A stretch of DNA of 32,940 nt from Thermoleophilia bacterium (GTDB lineage Bacteria; Actinomycetota; Thermoleophilia; Miltoncostaeales; Miltoncostaeaceae), in NCBI GenBank assembly GCA_016780995.1, contig JADHKZ010000010.1:1-32940 (forward strand), read 5' to 3'. This document shows, in pieces, positions 14,198 to 21,231 of the stretch. The position numbers and the translations under genes were made by a program. Every line of letters starts with the position of its first letter. The first letter of the stretch is position 1. The notes beneath the pieces were generated by a model. That model was not told the DNA's origin. It ran no database searches and worked only from the letters and a program-made list of their open reading frames with translations.

Positions 14198-15270
14198 TGC
14201 GGGGCATCGAGATGGGCATCTACTCGTTCGGCGACGCCACCCCCGATCCGGCGACCGGCCGGGGCATGGACGTGGGGCAGCGCGTGCGGGACCTTGTGGA
14301 TGAGATCGTGCTGGCCGACCAGGTGGGGCTCGACGTGTTCGGGGTAGGGGAGCACCACCGGCCGGACTTCCCGGTGTCGTCCCCCGCCGTGGTGCTGGCC
14401 GCCGCCGCCGCGCGCACATCGCGCATCCGGCTCACGTCGTCCGTGACGGTGCTGTCATCCGATGACCCGGTGCGGGTGTTCCAGGACTTCGCCACCATCG
14501 ACCTCATCTCGGAGGGGCGCGCCGAGATCATGGCCGGGCGGGGGTCGTTCATCGAGTCGTTCCCGTTGTTCGGCTACGACCTGGCCGACTACCAGGACCT
14601 GTTCCTGGAGAAGCTCGACCTGCTGCTGCAGCTGCGCGAGGAGGAGGTGGTCACCTGGCAGGGGCGCCACCGCGCCCCCATCGAGGGCCGCGCCGTGCAC
14701 CCGCGCCCCCAGCAGGACCCCATCCCGGTGTGGATCGCGGTGGGCGGCACCCCGCAGTCGGTGGTGAACGCCGCGGCGCGCGGCCTGCCCATCTCGGTGG
14801 CCATCATCGGCGCCGCTGCGCAGCCCTTCATCCCCTTCGTCAACCTGTACCGCGAGGCCCTGGGTGAGTTCGGGCACGATCCCGCGCAGGTGCCGGTGGG
14901 CATCGGGTCGCATGGCTTCATCGCCGACACCTCGCAGAAGGCCGCCGACATCTCCGCACCGGGCCTGATGGCGGCGATGAACCAGATCGGCCGCGAGCGG
15001 GGGTGGGGCAGCGAGATCGACCGCGCCCAGTTCGACCGCATGCGCCAGCCCCACGGGGCGCTGATGGTGGGCAGCCCGGCCGAGGTGACCGAGAAGATCC
15101 TGGCCCAGTACGAGATGTTCGGGAACCGGCGCGTGCTGCTGCACATGGGCGTGGGCAACCCCCCGCACGCCGACATGATGCGGGCGATCGAGCTGTACGG
15201 CACGGAGGTGGCGCCGGCCGTGCGCAAGGAGGTCGCCAGACTCGACTCCATGGCGGCCGCGGCGCGGTAA
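14197..15270 (+). CDS. Luciferase-like (LLM) flavin-dependent oxidoreductase
   Basis: 357-residue TIM-barrel oxidoreductase of the bacterial luciferase superfamily, close by eye to the LLM group that opens with GIYSFGD and carries [28 protein letters not shown] and [16 protein letters not shown]. Those strings are all present (at 7-13, 50-58, 82-100 and 114-129). Enzymes of this group use FMN, sometimes F420, but their substrates are largely unknown. The length is normal. The start overlaps the 2-TM gene stop by one base. The final TAA is also the start of the TAAGGT box for the next gene. Confidence 0.9.
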   Translation: MRGIEMGIYSFGDATPDPATGRGMDVGQRVRDLVDEIVLADQVGLDVFGVGEHHRPDFPVSSPAVVLAAAAARTSRIRLTSSVTVLSSDDPVRVFQDFATIDLISEGRAEIMAGRGSFIESFPLFGYDLADYQDLFLEKLDLLLQLREEEVVTWQGRHRAPIEGRAVHPRPQQDPIPVWIAVGGTPQSVVNAAARGLPISVAIIGAAAQPFIPFVNLYREALGEFGHDPAQVPVGIGSHGFIADTSQKAADISAPGLMAAMNQIGRERGWGSEIDRAQFDRMRQPHGALMVGSPAEVTEKILAQYEMFGNRRVLLHMGVGNPPHADMMRAIELYGTEVAPAVRKEVARLDSMAAAAR

Positions 15271-15279
15271 GGTTGGTGC

Positions 15280-15480
15280 ATGGCTGAAGAGACGACAGGC
15301 ACGGACATCAGCGCCCTCGAGGGTGCGCCCGAGTGCCCCAAGTGCGGCGCGGCGATGTTCGCCACCATGCGCAAGATGCGTACCCACGATCTCGACGGGG
15401 CAAGCCCCGTGGCACGCGACCGCGAGCACCCGGTGTGGCGCTGCATGCGGTGCCAGAACGAGATCCCCCGCCAGGGCTAG
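15280..15480 (+). CDS. Small zinc-ribbon protein
   Basis: 66 residues with two CxxC knuckles: C19/C22 (ECPKCGAAM) and C55/C58 (WRCMRCQNE), about 32 residues apart, which would bind one zinc. The loop between is basic (RKMRTHD) then acidic. A nucleic-acid or protein-binding role is possible, but nothing specific can be said. ATG 15280 follows TAAGGT plus 6 bases, a leaderless arrangement whose TAA is the LLM stop codon. Confidence 0.65.
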   Translation: MAEETTGTDISALEGAPECPKCGAAMFATMRKMRTHDLDGASPVARDREHPVWRCMRCQNEIPRQG

Positions 15481-15499
15481 CGGTGCGTCCCGCGCCGTG

Positions 15500-16300
15500 A
15501 TGTCGGTCATCACGGCGCTCCGCGCCTCGTCCAACGGGGCCGCCATCCGCGTGGAGCGCGATGGCAGGAAGTGGCTGCGCCTGCCGGTGCACCTGGTGGC
15601 CGACCTCGGCCTGTCCACGGGCGAGGAGATGGACGAGGCGCGGGTGGCCCAGATCGAGCAGGCCGCCGAGCTGGAGCGCCTGTGGGAGGCCGCCCTGCGC
15701 TTCACCGTGGCGCGCGGCCGGTGCCACCGCGAGGTGGTGCGCAGGCTGCGCGACCGTCGCGCCGATGAGAAGCAGGTGGCCGCGGTACTGGCGCGCCTGT
15801 CGGCGGCCGGACTATCGGACGAAGAGGCCAATGCCGACCAGCGGGTGGAGCGGCTGGCCATGCGGGGATGGCCCGGCCGGCGCATCCGGTCGGAGATGCT
15901 GCGCGTGGGGTTTGCGCACGACACCGTGGCCCGGGCGCTGGCCGAGGGGCTGCCCGCAGGTCACGACGAGCAGCTGCTGGAGCGCGCGCTGGAGCGCAGC
16001 GGTGTGCCGGAGTCGGCCGCCGATCGCACCCGGCTGGCCGACCGGCTGGTGCGGCAGGGGTTCCCGCCGGCTGCCGTGCGCGATGCCATCCGCCCGCACG
16101 AGGGCACCCGGCCGTCCCGCGACGCGGCAGCGCCTGAAGCAGGGGAGATGATCCGCCAGGTGCGGCGCAGGTATCCGGACCAGGCGAAGGATTCCGGTGC
16201 GCGCCGTCGCGCCTTGGGGTGGCTGGCGCGCCGCGGGGTGGGCGCCGACGACGCCCGCCGCATCCTGGAGGCGGCGGGCGCGGAGGACGATGCTGCCTAG
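15500..16300 (+). CDS. recX: RecX-family regulator of RecA
   Basis: 266 residues. The body shows the RecX helical-repeat pattern: RFTVARGRCHREVVRRLRDR, VAAVLARLSAAGLSDEEA, then a second round, RVERLAMRGWPGRRIRSEM, then LRVGFAHDTVARALAEG, with further related helices to the C-terminus (IRQVRRRYPDQ, ARRRALGWLARRGV). RecX binds the RecA filament and inhibits it. RecX usually sits beside recA; here recA is absent from the window. The chain is longer than the common 150-residue form, resembling multi-repeat types. ATG 15500 is chosen; GTG 15497 is adjacent. It converges on DUF302 with stops touching (TAGCTAG). Confidence 0.7.
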   Translation: MSVITALRASSNGAAIRVERDGRKWLRLPVHLVADLGLSTGEEMDEARVAQIEQAAELERLWEAALRFTVARGRCHREVVRRLRDRRADEKQVAAVLARLSAAGLSDEEANADQRVERLAMRGWPGRRIRSEMLRVGFAHDTVARALAEGLPAGHDEQLLERALERSGVPESAADRTRLADRLVRQGFPPAAVRDAIRPHEGTRPSRDAAAPEAGEMIRQVRRRYPDQAKDSGARRRALGWLARRGVGADDARRILEAAGAEDDAA

Positions 16301-16702
16301 CTAGCCCGCGGCGATGGCGTCGAGCACCCGGCGAAGGCGCCCGGCCACCTCGGTGGCCACCGGCTCCAGGGCCTGGTTGCCCACCATCCCCAGCATCTGC
16401 TCGGCGGCCACGGCGCTGACCCGGGTCTTGCCATGGGCGCGGTACACCACCACGTTGCATGGCAGCAGCACGCCCAGCTCGGGCTCGGCCTCCAGGGCCT
16501 GGTGCGCCAGCGGCGGGTTGCATGCGCCGAGGATGACGTACTCCTCGCGGTCCACGTCGAGCTTGGCCTTCATGGTGGCCTTCACGTCGATCTCGGTGAG
16601 CACGCCGAAGCCCTCGTCGGCAAGCGCCTGCCGCGTGGTGGCCAGGACGTCGTCGAAGTCGCGGTCCACATCGATGGCGAGCGAGTACTCGACGGTTCCC
16701 AT
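16301..16702 (-). CDS. DUF302-domain protein
   Basis: 133-residue small alpha/beta protein with the DUF302 signature: FDDVLATTRQALADEGFGVLTEID, MKAKLDVDREEYVILGACNP, and PCNVVVYRAHGKTRV. The biochemical role of the family is unknown. ATG 16702 is preceded by GGGAGG at 5 bases, a strong ribosome site. ATG 16723 would overlap the upstream fusion gene by 8 bases but lacks such a site. It lies directly downstream of the large E1-lipoyl-KAS III gene, with 13 bases between that gene's stop codon and this start, so it is probably in the same operon. Confidence 0.85.
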   Translation of the reverse strand: MGTVEYSLAIDVDRDFDDVLATTRQALADEGFGVLTEIDVKATMKAKLDVDREEYVILGACNPPLAHQALEAEPELGVLLPCNVVVYRAHGKTRVSAVAAEQMLGMVGNQALEPVATEVAGRLRRVLDAIAAG

Positions 16703-16715
16703 TGGGGCCTCCCGA

Positions 16716-19700
16716 TCAGTCATTGCCTGTGAATTCCACGATAGCCGCTCCCGAGGTGAGGCCCGCGCCGAATGCCACCAGGCCGCCGAGGCCCGTGGGG
16801 GCGCTGGGCAGGTGCTCGGCGATGGCGATGGGGATGGTGGATGACGAGGTGTTGCCCCAACGCTCCACGTTGACCACGAACCGGTCCTCGGGCAGTCCGC
16901 TTCGGGCCTGCACCGACGAGATGATGCGGCCGTTGGCCTGGTGCGGGATCACATGCATGAGCTCGGGCACCGATGCTCCCGACGCGGCGGCGGCGCGGTC
17001 GAGCATCCGCAGCATCTCGCGCACCGCGCGGGTGTACACCCGCGGCCCGTCCATGAACAGGTGGTCGTCCAGGTGCGGTCCATGGCGGATCACCGACCCG
17101 TCGTCGCCGGTGGCCGACAGCACCGGGCGGTGCAGCAGCAGGGGCGAGTCGCCCAGGCGATCCGGGCCGTGCACCACCGTGGCCGTGACGGCGTCGCCGA
17201 ACACCACCACGGTGTCGAAGTCGTCGGGGTCCACGAACCGCGACATGGCCTCGGCGGTGATCACCAGCACCGACGCGTCGCGGCGCTGCTGCAGCATGTC
17301 GTAGGCGTTCTGAAGGGCGTACAGGTAGCCCGAGCAGGCGGCCGACACGTCGCTGGCCGCCACGTCGGCCGGGCCGTCGTGCTCGGCCAGCTGGGCCTGC
17401 ACCAGGCACGCCACCGTGGGGCTGAGCCGCGGCGGGGTGCCGGTGGCCACGATGATGGCCTCCAGGTCGCCCAGCGCCATGCCCTCGTGCTGCAGTGCCT
17501 CGCGGGCGGCCTGCGAGGCAAGGTCCACCAGGCTCTCGTCGGCGCCCAGGATGGGTCGCTGGCGGATGCCCGTGCGTCGTACGATGTCGGCCTCGGTGCG
17601 GCCGGGGAACCGCGCGGCGATGTCGGCATTGGTGAGGATCTGGCCACCCGCACGCACCGAGATGCCCGACAGGCCCACGGGCATGGAGCGCACTGCCGGT
17701 GACGGCGCCACCGAGGGCGCGGGCGATGCGGCGCGCTCGGTCACCCGGCGCACCCGCAGGCCGGGCTCGGCAGGCACGCGCCGGCGCGCCGCGGCGGCGC
17801 CCGGGGCCAGGGTGATGCGCGCCAGCGGGGTGCCCACGGCCACCGACTCCATCTCCTCGTGCAGGTCGGCGATCTCGCCCGATGCCGGGGCGGCCAGCTC
17901 GAACGCCGCCTTGTCGCCCTCGCATTCGGCGATCACCTGGCCCTCGGTCACGGTGTCGCCCTCGCCCACCATCCACTCCACCACCATCACCTGCTGGTCG
18001 GCGGGGCTCGACCCGGTGGCCTCCACCACCAGCACGCCATCCTGCTCCAGGGCGGCGGCCTCCTCCACCTCGAGGCCGCCCAGCATCGCGGCCACGGCCT
18101 CCACCACGTCGCGCGTTGATGGCAGCACCTCGGCCTGGTTCACGTAGTTGTTGGGCACCCAGGTATCGGGGCGCGCGATGCGGCGGGTGGTGAGGTTGCC
18201 CCCCAGGTGGTCCGACACCTGCGCCACCACCTCTGCGCCGAAGCCGCCCGTGATGTTGTCCTCGTGCACCACCACCAGGCGGCGGGTGCGGGCCACGCTC
18301 GCCACCACGGCCTCGATGTCCCACGGGGCGATGCCGCGCAGGTCGATCATCTCCACGCCCACGCCGCCGGCATCCAGCACCGCGGTGGCGCGCTCGGCGA
18401 TGGGGGCGGTGGACCCCCAGGCCACCAGCGTGACGTCGTCGCCGCGGTTGCGCACGGCCGCGTGGCCCGGCACCACGGGGTGGAACGCGCCCTCGGCGCG
18501 CGTGGAGCGCGCCGGGTCGTTGAGGCAGGTCTTGGGGTAGAGGATGAGCGTGGGGCGCTCGCCGTCGAGGGCCGCCTGCAGGGCGCCTGCGGCATCGTCG
18601 GCCGTGCTGGGCATCACCACGTCGAGGCCGGGGATGTGGGCGAACGTGGCCTCCAGCGTCTGGGCGTGGAAGGGGCCCAGGCCGGGGCGGTAGGCGCCGC
18701 ACGGGGCCAGCATGACCACGGGAGCCGAGAACCGGCCGTCGGTGCGCCAGTGGATGGTGGCGAGCTCCGACGCGATCTGGTTGAACGCCAGCGGCAGGAA
18801 GTCGGCGAACTGCACCATGGCCACCGGGCGGCCGCCGGCCAGCGCGCGGCCGATGGCGGTTCCCACGATTGTCGACTCACTCAGCGGTGCGTTGGTGACC
18901 CGGCCCGGGAACGCGGTGGAGAGCCCGCGCGTGAGCCCGAACACGTCACCCTTGGGGTCCTCGATGTCCTGGCCCATCAGCGACACCCGTGGGTCGGCGG
19001 CAAGCCGCTCCGCCAGCACGTCGCGCATGGCCTCCAGCATGGTGCGCGGCGCGCCCTCGCCCGTGGCCGGGGCATCGGCCGCGCGCGCGATCACCTCGGG
19101 TGCCACTGGCGGGATGGCCGACCGCGACGGCTCGGGGTCGGGCGCCTCCAGCGCGCGGGCGGCGGCGGCGCGCACCTCGGCCTCCACCTCGCGGTCCAGC
19201 GCCACCAGGTCGGCTGCCGGCACGCCGTCGGCCACCAGGTGCTCGCGCAGGGCGGTGATGGGATCGCCCTCGCGGGCCTCGGCGCGCTCGGAGTCATCGC
19301 GGTACACCGACTCGTCATCGGCGTTGGTGTGGTGCGTGAGCCGCTCCACCTCCACCACCATGATCACCGGGCGCCGGGCCTCGCGTACGTCGCGCACGGC
19401 ACGGGCCGTGATGGCGTCGAGGGTGATGGGGTCGCGACCATCCGCGCGCACGATGGGCGCGCCCAGGAACTGGTCGACCGGGCCCATGGCGGTGTCGTAG
19501 AACGTGCGCCCCGACGTGTGGGTGGAGATGGCGTAGCCATTGTCCTCGATCCAGAACAGCACGGGCAGGCACTCGCGGGCGGCCTCGCCGATGGCCTCCA
19601 TCACCTCGCCCTGCTGCGTGGTGCCGTCGCCCACGCCGGCCACCACGATGGGGGCGTCGGGGCTGTCGCGCACTTCGCGTGCCACGCCCACGGCGTGAAG

Positions 19701-20012
19701 CAGCCCGTTGCCGGTGGGCACGGTCATGGGCAGCACGTTGAGGGCGGGGTCGTTGAGGAACGCCGGCATCTGGCGCCCTGCCGAATCCGACTGCGCCGTT
19801 GACAGGAGGCCGTGGAAGAACCGGTCGGGCTCGATGCCCCGGCGCACCAGCAACGCGCGCGACCGGTAATGCGGCTGCAGCCAGTCGTGCGGGCCCAGGT
19901 GGTCGGCAAGAACCGCCGATGCCTCGTGCCCGGCGCCTCCCAGCTGGAAGAACGCCTCGCCGCGCTGCACCAGCTCCTCCTCCACCGCATCGATCCAGCG
20001 TGCGCTCATCAT
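16716..20012 (-). CDS. Four-part fusion: 2-oxoacid dehydrogenase E1-alpha + E1-beta + lipoyl domain + KAS III
   Basis: One continuous frame of 1098 residues from ATG 20012. E1-alpha (1-290) has the TPP motif GDG at 128-130 paired with DN at 157-158 (EDNGYAIS). E1-beta (about 322-645) has GQDIEDPKGDVFGLT, a complete SES..G..IG segment and H449 (GPFHAQTLEATF). A lipoyl domain (about 673-735) keeps the modifiable lysine K701 in EGDKAAFE. A Pro/Ala/Arg linker (736-775) leads to KAS III (776-1098) with C893 (AACSGY), H1024 (PHQANGR) and N1054 (WGNTSSS). Expected chemistry: decarboxylate a branched-chain-type 2-oxo acid, load acyl on lipoate, and condense with malonyl-ACP. No E2 catalytic domain is present, and E2/E3 genes are not in the window. 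Coding-like sequence continues upstream to CTG 20069. Confidence 0.93.
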   Translation of the reverse strand: MMSARWIDAVEEELVQRGEAFFQLGGAGHEASAVLADHLGPHDWLQPHYRSRALLVRRGIEPDRFFHGLLSTAQSDSAGRQMPAFLNDPALNVLPMTVPTGNGLLHAVGVAREVRDSPDAPIVVAGVGDGTTQQGEVMEAIGEAARECLPVLFWIEDNGYAISTHTSGRTFYDTAMGPVDQFLGAPIVRADGRDPITLDAITARAVRDVREARRPVIMVVEVERLTHHTNADDESVYRDDSERAEAREGDPITALREHLVADGVPAADLVALDREVEAEVRAAAARALEAPDPEPSRSAIPPVAPEVIARAADAPATGEGAPRTMLEAMRDVLAERLAADPRVSLMGQDIEDPKGDVFGLTRGLSTAFPGRVTNAPLSESTIVGTAIGRALAGGRPVAMVQFADFLPLAFNQIASELATIHWRTDGRFSAPVVMLAPCGAYRPGLGPFHAQTLEATFAHIPGLDVVMPSTADDAAGALQAALDGERPTLILYPKTCLNDPARSTRAEGAFHPVVPGHAAVRNRGDDVTLVAWGSTAPIAERATAVLDAGGVGVEMIDLRGIAPWDIEAVVASVARTRRLVVVHEDNITGGFGAEVVAQVSDHLGGNLTTRRIARPDTWVPNNYVNQAEVLPSTRDVVEAVAAMLGGLEVEEAAALEQDGVLVVEATGSSPADQQVMVVEWMVGEGDTVTEGQVIAECEGDKAAFELAAPASGEIADLHEEMESVAVGTPLARITLAPGAAAARRRVPAEPGLRVRRVTERAASPAPSVAPSPAVRSMPVGLSGISVRAGGQILTNADIAARFPGRTEADIVRRTGIRQRPILGADESLVDLASQAAREALQHEGMALGDLEAIIVATGTPPRLSPTVACLVQAQLAEHDGPADVAASDVSAACSGYLYALQNAYDMLQQRRDASVLVITAEAMSRFVDPDDFDTVVVFGDAVTATVVHGPDRLGDSPLLLHRPVLSATGDDGSVIRHGPHLDDHLFMDGPRVYTRAVREMLRMLDRAAAASGASVPELMHVIPHQANGRIISSVQARSGLPEDRFVVNVERWGNTSSSTIPIAIAEHLPSAPTGLGGLVAFGAGLTSGAAIVEFTGND

Positions 20013-20093
20013 GGCCCGGAGGGTGCCGAGCGCGCGCGCGTGGGTGGTGGCCTGCTGGGTGGTGCTCAGTTCTGACGCCGATCGTCGGGATCC

Positions 20094-20111
20094 GAAACGT
20101 TTCCGACCCTA
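20094..20111 (-). promoter_or_regulatory. LacI-type palindrome overlapping the fusion-gene promoter
   Basis: GAAACGTTTC (20094-20103) is a perfect palindrome centred on CG, with near-symmetric flanks (TCC..CGA), as in LacI/GalR-family operators. On the minus strand TAGGGT (20111-20106) is a good -10 box whose start site would fall near 20099, inside the palindrome, so a bound repressor would block initiation. The regulator is not in the window. Confidence 0.55.
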
Positions 20112-20149
20112 GACGCACCTCCGGACGCGTGCCCCCTGCGGGCATTGGG

Positions 20150-20170
20150 ATACGGAAAACCATGCCGTAT
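20150..20170 (+). promoter_or_regulatory. Inverted repeat upstream of the F420-type LLM gene
   Basis: ATACGG (20150-20155) and CCGTAT (20165-20170) form a 6+6 inverted repeat with 9 bases between, just upstream of the TACCAT -10 (20178-20183). It covers the -35 zone, a position suited to a dimeric repressor. Confidence 0.35.
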
Positions 20171-20189
20171 GGCCCGGTACCATCGGGTC

Positions 20190-21227
20190 ATGCGCATCGG
20201 CCTGGCCCTCGACCACATGGCGCCCCCCGTTGATTCGCTGGCGCTCGCCCGCGATGCCCAGGCAGCCGGCTGCGACCAGGTGTGGGTGCCGGAGACGTGG
20301 GGCTTCGACGCCCCGAGCCTGATGGGAGCCCTGGCCGCCGGTACCGCGCGCATGGGCATCGGGGGCGTCCTGCCGGTGTACTCGCGCACGCCGGCGCTCA
20401 TCGCCCAGACGGCCGCGGGCGTGGATGCCCTGTCCGGCGGACGTGCCGTGCTCGGGCTCGGCACGTCGGGGCCGCAGGTTGTGGAGGGGTGGCACGGCGT
20501 GCCGTTCGCCCGCCCGTTGGGTGAGCTCCGCGAGGTGATCACGGCATGCCGCACGGCCTGGCGGCGCGAGGTGCTGCAGGTGGACGGCCCGCGTCCCGTG
20601 CCGCTGCCCGCGGGCGAGGGAACGGGCATGGGGCGCCCGCTCAAGATGATCACGCGCCCGGTGCGCCCGGACATCCCCATCGTGGTGGCCGCGCTCGCCC
20701 CCGGTGGGGTGCGCCTGGCAGCCGAGATGGCCGACGGCTGGTGGCCGCTGTTCGCATCGCGCCAGGCCATCACGGGGCCGTGGGCGCAGCCGCTGGCCGA
20801 CGGCCGCGTACGGCGCGACCCCGCACTGGCCCCGCTTGCCATCACCACGTCGGCCGTGTGCTGGGTGGGGGATGGACCGGCCGCGGATGCCGCGCGCGCG
20901 GCGGCTCGGCGGGAGATCGCGTTCTACGTGGGGTCAATGGGGTCGCGCGAGATCAACTACTACCGCGACGCCGTTGCGGCCATGGGGTTCGCGCGCGAAT
21001 GCGCGGCCATCGCGGACGCCGCGCTGGATGGCCGGCGCCGCGACGCCGAGGCGCTGGTGGGCGACTCCATGGTGGATGCCCTTGCGGTGATCGGCGAACG
21101 GGCGCGGGTGGCCGATCGCCTTGCGGAGTTGGCGGATGCCGGCGTGGGCACCCTGGTGGTGTCGGCGGGCACGCCCGACCCGGTGCGGGCCATCGCGGGG
21201 TTGCGCGAGGCCCTGGCCTGGGCCTGA
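20190..21227 (+). CDS. F420-dependent-type LLM oxidoreductase
   Basis: 345-residue luciferase-superfamily TIM-barrel protein. The markers MRIGLALDHMAP, ARDAQAAGCDQVWVPETWGFDAPS and ALSGGRAVLGLGTSGPQVVEGWHGVPF, with P-LGELREVI after them, match the LLM class thought to use reduced F420. Another landmark is IPIVVAALAPGGVRLAAEMADGW. The substrate is unknown. ATG 20190 follows TACCAT plus 6 bases (leaderless). It is divergent from the fusion gene, sharing a 177-base intergenic region with two palindromic sites, so co-regulation is possible. It converges on the NAGPA-domain gene with 4 bases between stops. Confidence 0.88.
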   Translation: MRIGLALDHMAPPVDSLALARDAQAAGCDQVWVPETWGFDAPSLMGALAAGTARMGIGGVLPVYSRTPALIAQTAAGVDALSGGRAVLGLGTSGPQVVEGWHGVPFARPLGELREVITACRTAWRREVLQVDGPRPVPLPAGEGTGMGRPLKMITRPVRPDIPIVVAALAPGGVRLAAEMADGWWPLFASRQAITGPWAQPLADGRVRRDPALAPLAITTSAVCWVGDGPAADAARAAARREIAFYVGSMGSREINYYRDAVAAMGFARECAAIADAALDGRRRDAEALVGDSMVDALAVIGERARVADRLAELADAGVGTLVVSAGTPDPVRAIAGLREALAWA

Positions 21228-21231
21228 TGGG

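Noticed and set aside
14455-15924. 489-codon minus-strand frame
   Set aside because: Antisense to the LLM, zinc-ribbon and recX genes, without recognisable domains.
16720-18702. 660-codon minus-strand frame inside the fusion gene
   Set aside because: Out-of-frame, Arg/Gly/Pro-rich shadow; the E1-lipoyl-KAS III frame has the conserved motifs.
18207-19802. 531-codon plus-strand frame rich in His/Gly/Arg
   Set aside because: Antisense shadow of the E1 part of the fusion gene; no motifs.
20029-20040. Alternating GC run that might be Z-DNA or a recombination site
   Set aside because: Lies inside the probable N-terminal coding extension of the fusion gene and is expected from codon bias.
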